Below, piece by piece: positions 1-9,196 of a DNA stretch of 64,000 nt. The notes beneath the pieces are model-generated. The model saw only the letters and a program-made list of their open reading frames with translations, had not been told where the DNA came from and did no database searches. Within the stretch, counting starts at the first letter, position 1; each line of letters starts with the position of its first letter. A program made the position numbers and the translations under genes. The DNA comes from Maricaulis sp. (GTDB taxonomy: Bacteria > Pseudomonadota > Alphaproteobacteria > Caulobacterales > Maricaulaceae): NCBI RefSeq assembly GCF_030149235.1, contig NZ_JASBRW010000037.1:26856-90855 (forward strand). The letters run 5' to 3'.

Positions 1-735
1 GGCCTGGATGCGGCGCAGATTGGCGATTTCTTCCGGCGTGTCGGTGACTTCATAATGCTCGGCACTCTCAACGCGCTCGCGCAGGGCCGCGATACGGTCC
101 GAGGAGAGCGGGTGTGAGCGGAAATAGGGGAAGCGCCGCGCATTGCTCATCACTTCCTGGTAGCGGAACTTCTCGAAGAACTCGACGAGTCCGAGACCGG
201 ACTGGCCGCTATCCTCCAGAAAGGCGAGGGCCGCCTGGTCTGCCGAGGCTTCCTGGGCGCGACTATAGGTGAGCCATGAAAGAGCGCCGAATTGTTGGCT
301 TGAGCCAATCAGCGCACTGGCGGCACCGCCTTCACCGGCCAAGGCAGCAAGCAGGCCGAGCCCCATTGAGACATACATCGGGACCGCTGCGGCCGCCATG
401 CCATCACCCGATCGCGCCAGGTGCGCGCCGGAAATGTGCGCGGCCTCGTGCGCGATGACGCCCTTAAGCTGGTTCGGCGTATTGGCTTCAACAATGATGC
501 CGGTGTGGAGGAAAATATTTTGACCGCCGGTAACGAAGGCGTTCAGGCTCTGATCTGCCACCAGATAGAGGCTGACATCGGCCCGTTCCAATCCGGCGGC
601 ATCGAGCAGGGGATCGGAATACTCGCGCATCATGTGCTCGATTTCCGTGTCCCGGATCAGGGATTGGCCCAAGGCCGGTACGCTTGTGACCGCCAGCAGA
701 CTAGCTGCTGCGGCGATGGCTTTCAGGATATTCAT
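1..735 (-). CDS. M48 family metalloprotease, BepA-like, exported (partial)
   Basis: Runs off the left edge, so the C-terminus is missing; 245 codons are visible. The product starts MNILKAIAAAASLLAVTSVPALG, a clear Sec signal peptide of about 23 residues. The zinc motif HEAAH lies at about residues 96-100, and a downstream glutamate in SRAQEASAD (about 162) fits the third ligand. The following FRSHPLSSDRI is the HPLSSDR signature of periplasmic M48 proteases such as BepA and LoiP, which degrade misassembled outer-membrane proteins. A C-terminal TPR domain, as in BepA, cannot be judged here. The ATG at 735 is preceded by AGG-rich sequence. It lies downstream of rne on the same strand but is separated by a hairpin terminator. 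Confidence 0.85.
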   Translation of the reverse strand, partial: MNILKAIAAAASLLAVTSVPALGQSLIRDTEIEHMMREYSDPLLDAAGLERADVSLYLVADQSLNAFVTGGQNIFLHTGIIVEANTPNQLKGVIAHEAAHISGAHLARSGDGMAAAAVPMYVSMGLGLLAALAGEGGAASALIGSSQQFGALSWLTYSRAQEASADQAALAFLEDSGQSGLGLVEFFEKFRYQEVMSNARRFPYFRSHPLSSDRIAALRERVESAEHYEVTDTPEEIANLRRIQA

Positions 736-804
736 CCTGCCTCCACTACTCAGCCCCCGCCCTGGCATGATAGCAGCGGATCCCCATCGCGCTACTGGTG
801 ATGC

Positions 805-840
805 AAACGGCCGGCTATCACAAGACGGAGAGCCGGCCGT
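805..840 (-). terminator. rne intrinsic terminator
   Basis: Perfect 10-bp inverted repeat ACGGCCGGCT (807-816) / AGCCGGCCGT (831-840), followed on the minus strand by a short T run. It sits 10 bases beyond the rne stop codon. Confidence 0.7.
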
Positions 841-849
841 CAGGCGTAA

Positions 850-3594
850 TCAGTTGCCGAACAGACCCGTCCGGTTCCACCAACCGCGCCGTTTCGGCTT
901 GGACGGCTCATCCGGTTCGGCGGCTTCAGCCTCAGTGACGACTTCCGGTTCAGCCTTCGACTCAGCTTCGGCTACCGGATCCGGCGCGGCTTCAGCGACC
1001 GGCTCGGCAGCCGGCTCGGCCTCTACGTCCTTCTTCTTACGCGAACGCCTCGGCTTGGGCTTTTCCGTCGCGGCGTCGGTGCTGTCATCCGCAGCGGCCT
1101 CGACAGAAGGCGCTTCAGCCGTCTTGCGGCGCGTGCGGCGCTTCGGCTTGGCTTCAGCCTCGGCCGGCTCCGCCGCAGCTTCTACCGTTTCCGTTTCAGC
1201 GGCCTCGGCTTCTTTCTCTGCCTTGGTCTTGCGGGGGCGACGCGTGCGGCGCTTCGGCTTGTCTTCGGCCTCTGCGGTTTCTGCCTCGGCCTCTACAGCG
1301 GGCTCAGCCGGGGCTTCGCTGGCCGTGTCAGTCTCTGCGGCGGTCTCGGCCGTCGCCTCAACCGTGTCGGCGTTTTCAGCCGGCTTGCGGCGGCTGCGAC
1401 GCTGGCGCTTGGGCTTGTCTTCAGCCGGGGTTTCTTCCGAGGCTTCTGCCGGAGTGTCTTCGCCCTCGGCAGGAGCAGCCTCATCCGCCTCAGCCGGCGT
1501 CGTAGCAGCCTCCGCGTCGGCGTCCTCGCTCACAGCCTCCTCGGCATTGGTATTCTCGCCCCGGCGACGGCCTCGGCCGCCACGGCGACCGCGACGACGG
1601 CGGCGACGCGGGGCGCCGTCTTCCTCGTCTTCACCGGCCGCTTCCAAGCGCTCGGCCGTATCTTCACCATCACCGCTCTCTTCGGCGCTAGTTTCGACAT
1701 TGCTCTCGGCATTGTCCTCGCCCTTGCCGCCACGGCGGCGACGACGGCGGCGGCGACGACGGCCGGAGCCCTCGCGCTCTTCCTCGCCGTCAGCGTCGGG
1801 TTCAGGCGTCTCGATTTCGTCGACACTTTCCACCGAGAGCGGTGCGATCTGCAATTCCTCACCCGGTTCACGGCTTTCCAGCGGTTCAATGCGCAGGGCC
1901 GGGGCGATCAGGTCATCATCCGCAGCCACAATCACCCGCATCTGGAAACGCTGCTCAATATCGAGCAAGTGGTCACGCTTGTCGTTGAGCAGGTAGAGGG
2001 CAACAGCCGTCGGAACGGAGATGCGAACGCGCTTGGACCGTCCGCGTGTGCCTTCCTGTTCGAGGCCGCGCAAGGCGACTAGGGCGCTTGATTCACTCGA
2101 GCGCAAATGACCCGTGCCGCCACAATGCGGACATTCCGTGGTCGAGCCCTCGATCAGGCTGGTGCGGCGGCGCTGGCGCGAGATTTCCATCAAGCCGAAC
2201 TGGGAAATACGACCCATCTGCAGCCGCGCCCGGTCGCGCTTGAGAACTTCCTTCATCCGCTTTTCAACGGCGCGGTTATTCTTCGCTTCATCCATATCGA
2301 TGAAATCGATAACCACCAGACCGGCAAGGTCCCGCAGACGCATCTGACGGGCCGCCTCTGCTGCCGCCTCCAGATTGGTCTTCAGCGCGGTCGCCTCGAT
2401 ATTGCGCTCGCGGGTGGCGCGGCCCGAGTTGACGTCGATCGAGACCAGGGCCTCGGTCGGGTTGATCACCAGATAACCACCGGATTTTAGCGGCGCGATC
2501 GGCGAGTAGATCGCCTCAAGCTGGTTTTCGCAGCCATGACGCAGAAACAGCGGAACAGCTTCCTTGTAGTGCTGAACCTTCTTGGCGTGGCTCGGCATCA
2601 GCATGCGCATGAAAGCCTTGGCTTCCTTGTAAGCTGCTTCGCCTTCGACGAGGACTTCGTCGATCTCCTTGTCATAGAGATCGCGAATGGCCCGCTTAAC
2701 GAGATTGCCTTCCTCGTAAATCAGGGTTGGCGCCACCGATTGCAGCGTCGCCTCGCGGATATTGCTCCACAGACGCAGGAGGTAATCCGCATCGCGGCGG
2801 ATTTCCGTCTTGGTCCGCTTGGCGCCGGCGGTTCGGATGATCAGGCCGACGCCCTTCGGCAGGTCGAGCTCGGAGACAACCGATTTTAGGCGCTTGCGGT
2901 CCGCCGCATTCGAGATTTTGCGGGAAATACCGCCACCGCGCGGCGTATTCGGCATCAGGACGCAATAGCGGCCAGCCAGGGAAAGGTAGGTGGTCAGCGC
3001 TGCGCCTTTATTGCCGCGCTCTTCCTTGGCGACCTGGACTAGCAGGACCTGGCGCCGCTTGATTACTTCCTGGATCTTGTATTTGCGATACAGCTGACGG
3101 CGCATGCGCGCCGCTTTCTGGTCGTCGATATCGTCTTCGACATCATCGGCGGCATTATCGATGGCCTCAGCTTCGCCTTCAGCATCAGCCTCTCCATCTT
3201 CGCCGTCGGCCTCAACGGCCACCTCAGACGTGTCGGCGTCTTCTCCGGCGTCAGCTGCGGCATCGGACGCGTTGGCGTCATCGGCCTCATCGTCTTCCTC
3301 GGCCACGGCACTGGCTTCTTCTTCAGCCAGGGCGACACGGTCCTCATAGGGGATCTGGTAGTAATCCGGGTGGATTTCATTGAAGGCAAGGAAGCCGTGG
3401 CGATTGCCGCCATACTCGACAAAGGCCGCCTGCAGGGACGGTTCGACCCGGGTGACCTTGGCGAGATAGATATTTCCACGGATAGGCCGCTTGGCAGCAG
3501 CCTCGAAATCAAATTCCTCGACTTTCGAGCCGTCGGCGACGACGACGCGGGTCTCTTCGTGATGACCGGCGTCGATCAACATTTTCTTCGACAT
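850..3594 (-). CDS. rne: Ribonuclease E
   Basis: Endoribonuclease that cleaves AU-rich single-stranded RNA and scaffolds the RNA degradosome. 914 aa from the ATG at 3594 (MSKKMLIDAGHHEETRV), the conserved family start; an in-frame ATG 45 bases upstream is less likely. The S1 domain (about 35-200) is split by an acidic Glu/Asp/Ala insertion at about 88-160, a feature of alphaproteobacterial RNase E. The Zn-link CPHCGGTGH follows the catalytic DNase I-like domain. The C-terminal half is disordered, with Arg tracts and five K-P-K-R modules spaced by acidic Ala-rich segments. It ends in KRRGWWNRTGLFGN; the GWW motif resembles the PNPase-binding tail described for Caulobacter RNase E. It has a long upstream region, possibly a regulatory 5' UTR. 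Confidence 0.95.
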   Translation of the reverse strand: MSKKMLIDAGHHEETRVVVADGSKVEEFDFEAAAKRPIRGNIYLAKVTRVEPSLQAAFVEYGGNRHGFLAFNEIHPDYYQIPYEDRVALAEEEASAVAEEDDEADDANASDAAADAGEDADTSEVAVEADGEDGEADAEGEAEAIDNAADDVEDDIDDQKAARMRRQLYRKYKIQEVIKRRQVLLVQVAKEERGNKGAALTTYLSLAGRYCVLMPNTPRGGGISRKISNAADRKRLKSVVSELDLPKGVGLIIRTAGAKRTKTEIRRDADYLLRLWSNIREATLQSVAPTLIYEEGNLVKRAIRDLYDKEIDEVLVEGEAAYKEAKAFMRMLMPSHAKKVQHYKEAVPLFLRHGCENQLEAIYSPIAPLKSGGYLVINPTEALVSIDVNSGRATRERNIEATALKTNLEAAAEAARQMRLRDLAGLVVIDFIDMDEAKNNRAVEKRMKEVLKRDRARLQMGRISQFGLMEISRQRRRTSLIEGSTTECPHCGGTGHLRSSESSALVALRGLEQEGTRGRSKRVRISVPTAVALYLLNDKRDHLLDIEQRFQMRVIVAADDDLIAPALRIEPLESREPGEELQIAPLSVESVDEIETPEPDADGEEEREGSGRRRRRRRRRRGGKGEDNAESNVETSAEESGDGEDTAERLEAAGEDEEDGAPRRRRRRGRRGGRGRRRGENTNAEEAVSEDADAEAATTPAEADEAAPAEGEDTPAEASEETPAEDKPKRQRRSRRKPAENADTVEATAETAAETDTASEAPAEPAVEAEAETAEAEDKPKRRTRRPRKTKAEKEAEAAETETVEAAAEPAEAEAKPKRRTRRKTAEAPSVEAAADDSTDAATEKPKPRRSRKKKDVEAEPAAEPVAEAAPDPVAEAESKAEPEVVTEAEAAEPDEPSKPKRRGWWNRTGLFGN

Positions 3595-4108
3595 TAACTG
3601 AGTCTCCAGCGCGCACTCGCACAGCATCATCCAGCGCATAAGGGCCGGTGGACGGGCGGGGTGGCGATAGGGTTGTGAGCGGGGCCGGGCCTGTCATCTT
3701 GGACATGTCGATCATGTCTGTTTTGCTCATCAGGCGCGCCTCACGCATCGGCGGGTCCAGTTTCGAGGTCCTGAGCGGCGGTCACCGAACGGATCGGCCG
3801 GGGTCCTCGAGGTGGGTCGGGGCCGCGAGGCTCTCAAGCAGTAGGCGTTGAGACCGCGGCGGAGTTCGTCAATCCGATATTCGCGAATCGAATATCGCGT
3901 CTCGTTCAGGCAGCAATCACTGGCGGGTCGCGAGCGAGAAGCGGCTTGAACGCCAACAGGATGCAACATTCGGCACAGGAAGGAAAGTGCCTGTAGCGGT
4001 GGTAATTTGCGTGGTATCGATTGATTTCATCAACCAAACGTCAAGTTCCGGGCATTATAGTGCTGCAAAAGCCGTGGAAAGAATCACGGCGCATGCGATG
4101 GTAAGTGG
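3595..4108. promoter_or_regulatory. rne/amidase divergent intergenic region
   Basis: 514 bases with no convincing gene, between the divergent rne and amidase genes. It must hold both promoters and the rne 5' UTR. Two perfect inverted repeats are visible: GACATG-tcgat-CATGTC (3702-3718) and a 9-bp pair at 3875-3897. E. coli rne is autoregulated through hairpins in a long 5' UTR; a similar role here is only inference. Short open frames in the region have no ribosome-binding site or recognisable protein character. Confidence 0.45.
3875..3897. repeat. 9-bp perfect inverted repeat, 5-base spacer
   Basis: CGATATTCG (3875-3883) and CGAATATCG (3889-3897) are exact reverse complements around the spacer cgaat. 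It could be an operator for either divergent gene or an RNA hairpin in the rne leader. It is AT-richer than its surroundings. Confidence 0.6.
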
Positions 4109-5311
4109 ATGCGTATTCTGGCTGCAGCAGTTTTGGCGATCACCTCGGTTCTGGCCGTTTCTCCGGCCGTGGCCGACCAGGAAGTCCGTTCCGTTCGCTT
4201 CGGCGGGGATGAAAGCCGGACCCGTGTCGTGGTTGAAACCGCCGAGCCTGCGGAGTTCCGCGCCTTCACACTGGACGGCGTGTCGACCCGCCTGGTGATC
4301 GATCTCCCGGCGTCGTCCTGGCAAGTCGATGGGCTTGAAATGGGCGAGGGGGTTGGCCGCGGACTGGTCGACGACTTCCGCTTCTTCAACAATTCCTCGG
4401 CCTCGTCGCGCATCGTCTTCGAGCTTGAACACCCGGCCGTGATTTCCGAGCAGTTCTCGCTCGATCCAGCGAGCGGCAGCAGCAATTATCGCCTTGTCGT
4501 TGATCTTGAACGGACCAGTGCGGAAGCCTTCCGCGACAATTCCGGCTATCACCGCATCGGTGACATGAACAGCCTTATCGCCGAGCGCGTCGAAGCGATC
4601 TATACGCCGCCGGCGCGTGAGCGTCGTGTCATCGTTATTGATGCCGGTCATGGGGGGCATGATCCGGGCGCCATTGGTGTCGGCGGTACGCATGAGAGTA
4701 CGGTCACCCTGGCTGCGGCACGCGAACTGCGCCGCCAGCTTGAGGCGACGGGGCGCTATCAGGTCCTGATGACCCGCGATCGCGATATCTATCCCTCCTG
4801 GGAGCAGCGGGTCGGCGTGATGGCCGAAGCGCGCGCGGATCTGTTCCTGTCGCTGCATGCGGACGCTTCGCGCAATCCCAATGTCCGTGGCGCCTCGGTC
4901 TACACGCTCAATGACCGTGCCGAGAACCGGGCCCGCACGCGTGCCCGCCAGGATGCAGCCCATACCGACCAGGCGGACGTCAATAATATCCTGGTGGAGC
5001 TTGAGCTGCGCGAAAAGCGTAACCAGTCATCGGTCTTCGCCCAAGTGCTGCTCGACCATCTCGATGACAGTAGCCCGTTGCTGACCAACCCGCACCGCCA
5101 GGCCAATCTCTTTGTGCTTCTCGATCCGCGGGTACCGGCCGTATTGGTGGAAATGGGCTTCATGTCCAACCGCACGGATGAGCGCAATCTCCTGTCGGAA
5201 CGCTTCCGCCGTAACCAGATGGCGTCCGTGGTCCAGGGCATCGATGCCTACTTCGCCGGACGCGGTGATGATGACGAGCCTGCTGCATCTGCCAGCCTGC
5301 GTGCCCGCTGA
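4109..5311 (+). CDS. amiC: N-acetylmuramoyl-L-alanine amidase, AmiC type
   Basis: Zn-dependent periplasmic amidase that cuts the bond between MurNAc and the stem peptide, normally to split septal peptidoglycan. 400 aa. Signal peptide 1-22 (cleavage after AVSPAVA); AMIN targeting domain about 25-130; Amidase_3 domain about 172-385. The zinc and catalytic residues are visible: H181 in DAGHGG, E196 in THES, H250 in LHAD and the catalytic E348 in LVEMGF. The helix after H250 (about 260-305) may be the inhibitory EnvC-binding type helix. The next gene, PBP1A, follows after 90 bases on the same strand, so wall cleavage and synthesis are adjacent. Confidence 0.93.
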   Translation: MRILAAAVLAITSVLAVSPAVADQEVRSVRFGGDESRTRVVVETAEPAEFRAFTLDGVSTRLVIDLPASSWQVDGLEMGEGVGRGLVDDFRFFNNSSASSRIVFELEHPAVISEQFSLDPASGSSNYRLVVDLERTSAEAFRDNSGYHRIGDMNSLIAERVEAIYTPPARERRVIVIDAGHGGHDPGAIGVGGTHESTVTLAAARELRRQLEATGRYQVLMTRDRDIYPSWEQRVGVMAEARADLFLSLHADASRNPNVRGASVYTLNDRAENRARTRARQDAAHTDQADVNNILVELELREKRNQSSVFAQVLLDHLDDSSPLLTNPHRQANLFVLLDPRVPAVLVEMGFMSNRTDERNLLSERFRRNQMASVVQGIDAYFAGRGDDDEPAASASLRAR

Positions 5312-5401
5312 AACGCTTTTCACAGTCACGTCCAGACGTCATAATGTTGCCGGGATGCCGCGTACAACACTGCGGCATGGGGAAGTAGGCCAGAGAGTGC
5401 G

Positions 5402-7903
5402 ATGAAGATTTTCACGCTTCGCAATGTAATGCGCGCAGCGCTTTGGGGCGGTGCCGCCGCCGCGGTGCTCGCCGTTGTCGGTTTCATCACGGCGGCTGTT
5501 TATGTGGTGCGTGTCACCTCTGATCTGCCTGATTATCAACAGCTGGCAGAGTACGAGCCCCCGATCATGAGCCGAGTCCATGCCGGTGATGGACGGCTGA
5601 TCGCGGAATACGCCCGTGAGCATCGTGTTTTCGTGCCGATCGAGAATATCCCGCAAAGCCTCGTTCATGCCTTCGTCTCGGCCGAGGACAAGAATTTCTA
5701 CGAGCATGGCGGTCTCGATTTCCGTGGCATTGTCCGCGCGGCCTTCGCCAATATCGGCCATGTCCTGCGCGACGAGCGCCTCGAAGGGGCCTCTACGATC
5801 ACCCAGCAGGTGGCCAAGAATTTCCTGCTGTCCTCGGCCCAGCGCCTGGAACGCAAGGTGCAGGAGATGGTACTCGCCCGCCGGATCGAACGCGCCTTCA
5901 CCAAGGACCAGATCCTCGAGCTCTACCTCAATGAGATCTATTTCGGCCAGCGCGCCTATGGAGCGGCGGCAGCGGCCCTGAACTATTTTGACAAGTCACT
6001 CGATGAGCTAACCCTGGCAGAAAGCGCCTTGCTCGCCGCTGTGGTCAATGGACCGTCGCGCTTCCACCCGATCCGCCATCCCGAGCGTACGATTGATCGC
6101 CGAAACTGGGTACTCTCCCGCATGGCGGCCAATGGCTATATCACGGAGGAACAGGCACGTGAGGCGGCCCAGGATCCGCTGCAGATCGCCGAACGTCTTT
6201 CGGGCGATGATTATCTGGCGGCCGAGTACTTCGTCGAGAATGTCCGCCGCCAGGTCTTCTCCATGTATGGCGAGGACGAGCTGTATGATGGCGGTCTGTC
6301 GATCCGGACGACGCTGGACACGCGAATGCAGATGGCGGCCCGGCGGGCGTTGCGCGACGGCCTGGAGACCTATGATCGCCGCCATGGCTATCGCGGGCCG
6401 CTGGCTAATATCGAGCTCGGGGAGGGCTGGGAAGAGCGCTTCGATGAAGTGTCTATTCCGCGTGACCTTGATGATGGCTGGGTGCCGGCGCTGGTTGTTG
6501 AAGTCAGCGATGAGGCGGCACAAATTCGCTTTGAGGATGGCAGCGAGGGAACCATTCCGATGGCCGAGCTGAGCTGGGCCCGGGAAAACCTGCCCGATGG
6601 CGAGCTTGGACCGGTGGTCCGCAGGGCCGGTGAAGTCCTGTCCGCTGGCGATGTGGTTCTGGCCGGTTATCCGACCGCCGAGGTGCAGGAGCCTGATACC
6701 TATTCACTGCGCCAGGTTCCTGCGATCAATGGCGGTATCATGGCGATGGATCCCCACACCGGCCGCGTTCTGGCGATGATGGGCGGGTATTCCTTCCAGC
6801 ACAGCCAATTCAACCGCGCGACCCAGGCGCGGCGTCAACCGGGCTCTTCGTTCAAGCCCTTTGCCTATGCGGCAGCGCTGGACAATGGTTATACCCCAGC
6901 CAGCCTGATCCTGGACGCCCCCTTTGTGGCCTCCGGCGGTGCAGATGAGCGGTTCTACATGCCGTCGAACTATTCTGAGCGCTATTACGGCATGTCGACC
7001 ATGCGGCTGGGCCTTGAGCTTTCACGTAACGTGATGACCGTTCGCCTGGCCCAGGAAATGGGCATGCGACCGATTTCCGAATACGGCGTGCGCTTTGGTA
7101 TTTACGACGAGCTGGACCCCGTTCTGGCGATGTCGCTGGGTGCCGGCGAGACGACGCTCTATCGCCTGATTTCGGCCTATGCCTCGCTGGTCAATGGCGG
7201 CCGCCGGGTGGAGCCGACCATACTGGATCGTGTCCAGGATCGCAGCGGGGCGACGATTTTCGCCCATGAGCAACGTGAGTGCGAGACGTGCGATGTCGAG
7301 GAATGGCAGGCTGATCTGCTCGAACCCTTCTTCCCCGATACGCGCGAGGAAGTTGTCGATCCGGTGACGGCCTACCAGGTCGTACACATGCTCGAAGGCG
7401 CGGTTCAACGCGGGACCGGTACGGCTCTGCGCTCGCTTGGGCGCCCGCTGGGTGGCAAGACGGGAACGACCAATGATTTCCGGGATGCCTGGTTTGTCGG
7501 CTTCGGGCCGGACCTGATTGTGGGTGTCTATGTCGGCTTCGATACGCCGTATCAGCTCGGCAGTGGTGAAGCCGGTGGCCGTGTTGCGGCCCCGATCGTG
7601 CGCGACTTCTTTGAAGACGTGATCGGCGATTACCCGGTGGCGCCGTTCCGCGTACCGGAGGGCGTACGCCTTGTCCCGATCAACCGTCTGACCGGTGAGC
7701 CGGGCGTGCTGGGGCAGTCCGGAGTTATCCTGGAAGCCTTTCGTCCGGGCACCGAGCCGTCGCGGCAGTCACCAGAAGAGGAGAGCGGTCTGAGTTTTGC
7801 CCGCTCCTCGGTCAGTGATGATCCGCTTGCCATCCTGCTGGAGGAAGAAGCCGGCGATGACCAGGACGAGGATGAGGATGAAGGGATTGGCGGGCTGTAT
7901 TGA
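5402..7903 (+). CDS. mrcA: Penicillin-binding protein 1A (transglycosylase/transpeptidase)
   Basis: Bifunctional class A PBP that polymerises lipid II and cross-links peptides. 833 aa. N-terminal membrane anchor about 12-38. GT51 domain about 60-235, with catalytic E95 in SAEDKNFYEHGG and the GASTITQQ motif. An OB-like insert about 310-420 contains VPALVVEVSDEAAQIRF. The transpeptidase domain has S482-x-x-K485 (GSSFK), S541-R-N543 and K686-T-G. The tail is acidic (DDQDEDEDEG). ATG at 5402 follows AGAGAGTGCG, a weak ribosome-binding site. The gene order amidase-PBP1A-prfB is shared with Caulobacter relatives. Confidence 0.95.
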   Translation: MKIFTLRNVMRAALWGGAAAAVLAVVGFITAAVYVVRVTSDLPDYQQLAEYEPPIMSRVHAGDGRLIAEYAREHRVFVPIENIPQSLVHAFVSAEDKNFYEHGGLDFRGIVRAAFANIGHVLRDERLEGASTITQQVAKNFLLSSAQRLERKVQEMVLARRIERAFTKDQILELYLNEIYFGQRAYGAAAAALNYFDKSLDELTLAESALLAAVVNGPSRFHPIRHPERTIDRRNWVLSRMAANGYITEEQAREAAQDPLQIAERLSGDDYLAAEYFVENVRRQVFSMYGEDELYDGGLSIRTTLDTRMQMAARRALRDGLETYDRRHGYRGPLANIELGEGWEERFDEVSIPRDLDDGWVPALVVEVSDEAAQIRFEDGSEGTIPMAELSWARENLPDGELGPVVRRAGEVLSAGDVVLAGYPTAEVQEPDTYSLRQVPAINGGIMAMDPHTGRVLAMMGGYSFQHSQFNRATQARRQPGSSFKPFAYAAALDNGYTPASLILDAPFVASGGADERFYMPSNYSERYYGMSTMRLGLELSRNVMTVRLAQEMGMRPISEYGVRFGIYDELDPVLAMSLGAGETTLYRLISAYASLVNGGRRVEPTILDRVQDRSGATIFAHEQRECETCDVEEWQADLLEPFFPDTREEVVDPVTAYQVVHMLEGAVQRGTGTALRSLGRPLGGKTGTTNDFRDAWFVGFGPDLIVGVYVGFDTPYQLGSGEAGGRVAAPIVRDFFEDVIGDYPVAPFRVPEGVRLVPINRLTGEPGVLGQSGVILEAFRPGTEPSRQSPEEESGLSFARSSVSDDPLAILLEEEAGDDQDEDEDEGIGGLY

Positions 7904-7970
7904 CCCGCTTGTCTGCCTGCCCGCCTCTGATTACGTCTGAACCTCCTGATTTGCTGAACCGGATTCGCCC

Positions 7971-9102
7971 ATGCGCGCTGACATCCAGACCCTGTCCGAC
8001 GAAATCCAGCAGGCCGTAGGCTTGCTGAGGAGGCGTCTTTGACTGGGATACTGCCCAGAAACGCCTAGACGAGCTCAACGCCCGGTCCGAAGATCCGGAT
8101 TTCTGGAATGATCCGCAACAGGCCCAGAGCCTGATGCGAGAGCGCAACCGGCTCGATGATGCGATCAAGCTCATCAACGAGGCCGAAACCGAACTCGCTG
8201 ATACGGTCGAGCTGCTCGAACTGGCTGAGATAGAAGGCGATGACAGCCTCGTCGATGACGCGGCCGCGGGCCTCAAGGCGCTGTCTGAGCGCATGAAGCG
8301 GGCGGAGCTGGAAGCGCTGCTTTCCGGCGAGGCCGATGGCAATGACAGCTATATCGAAATCCATCCGGGCGCAGGCGGGACAGAGGCGCAGGACTGGGCC
8401 TCGATGCTGTCGCGCATGTATTCCCGCTGGGCCAGCGCTCACGGCTACAAGGTCGAAGTGATCGAGGAACAGGCGGGCGATGAGGCTGGCCTGAAATCGG
8501 CCACGCTCCTGGTCAAGGGCGAGAATGCCTATGGCTGGCTCAAGACCGAAGCCGGCGTGCATCGCCTGGTGCGGATCTCGCCCTATGATTCCAGTGCCCG
8601 ACGCCATACCAGTTTTGCCAGCGTCTGGGTCTACCCCCTGATCGACGACAATATCGAGGTCGAGATCGATGAGGGTAAGGTGCGGACCGATACCTATCGC
8701 GCCTCCGGCGCCGGTGGTCAGCACGTCAACACGACCGATAGCGCGGTGCGTCTGACCTATGACATGCCCGGCCAAGAGCGGCCCATTGTCGTACAGTGCC
8801 AGAACGAGCGCTCACAGCACAAGAACCGCGCTTCGGCCTGGGACATGCTGCGGGCCCGTGTCTATGAAATCCAGCTCCAGGAACGCGAGGCCGCGGCCCA
8901 GGCGGAAGCGGACAGCAAGACCGATATCGGCTGGGGTCACCAGATCCGCTCCTACGTGCTGCAGCCTTATCAGATGGTCAAGGATCTACGCACCGAGGTG
9001 GAGACCTCGAATACCGGCGCTGTGCTCGACGGAGATCTCGACGCCTTCATGGCTGCCGCGCTGGCCGCACGTGTCGGCGGGGATGACGAGGCTGACGCCT
9101 AG
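7971..9102 (+). CDS. prfB: Peptide chain release factor 2 (programmed +1 frameshift)
   Basis: Recognises UGA and UAA and releases the peptide. The true coding sequence is join(7971..8039, 8041..9102), giving 376 aa. A first frame starts at ATG 7971 and runs 23 codons to an in-frame TGA at 8040. A +1 slip at CTT-T continues as [12 protein letters not shown]. The GGQ hydrolysis motif is at 248-250 (SGAGGQHVN). The codon-reading tripeptide SPF of E. coli appears as S203-P-Y205 here. Without the slip only a truncated reading from an internal Met is found. The gene is followed by a strong terminator shared with the convergent bactofilin gene. Confidence 0.95.
8028..8043 (+). promoter_or_regulatory. 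prfB +1 frameshift site with internal Shine-Dalgarno
   Basis: AGGAGG (8028-8033), three bases, then CTT TGA C (8037-8043). The spacing is the same as in E. coli prfB (AGGGGG-TAT-CTTTGAC). Low RF2 lets the ribosome pause at TGA and slip to read GAC, giving autoregulation. Confidence 0.93.
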
Positions 9103-9137
9103 GCCAGCAACCGTCCAGAGAAAACTCTTTTGGCAAA

Positions 9138-9175
9138 GAAAAACGGCGGGGCCCAGAGGCTCCGCCGTTTTCATT
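9138..9175. terminator. Bidirectional terminator, prfB / bactofilin
   Basis: AAACGGCGGGGC (9141-9152) pairs with GCTCCGCCGTTT (9160-9171), with one G-U pair. There is a T run on the plus side and AAAAA before the stem, which gives a T run on the minus side. It lies between two convergent genes. Confidence 0.85.
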
Positions 9176-9196
9176 GAGAACGATGTCGAGTGGCGT

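Noticed and set aside
632..1996. 454-codon plus-strand open frame antisense to rne
   Set aside because: Low-complexity Ser/Ala/Arg product that mirrors the repetitive rne tail; no ribosome-binding site or family.
3509..3748. 79-codon minus-strand ORF upstream of rne
   Set aside because: Overlaps the rne start in another frame; no family resemblance; more likely leader RNA.
8040..8042. In-frame TGA in prfB as a sequencing error or pseudogene
   Set aside because: Flanking AGGAGG and CTTTGAC match the conserved programmed frameshift exactly.
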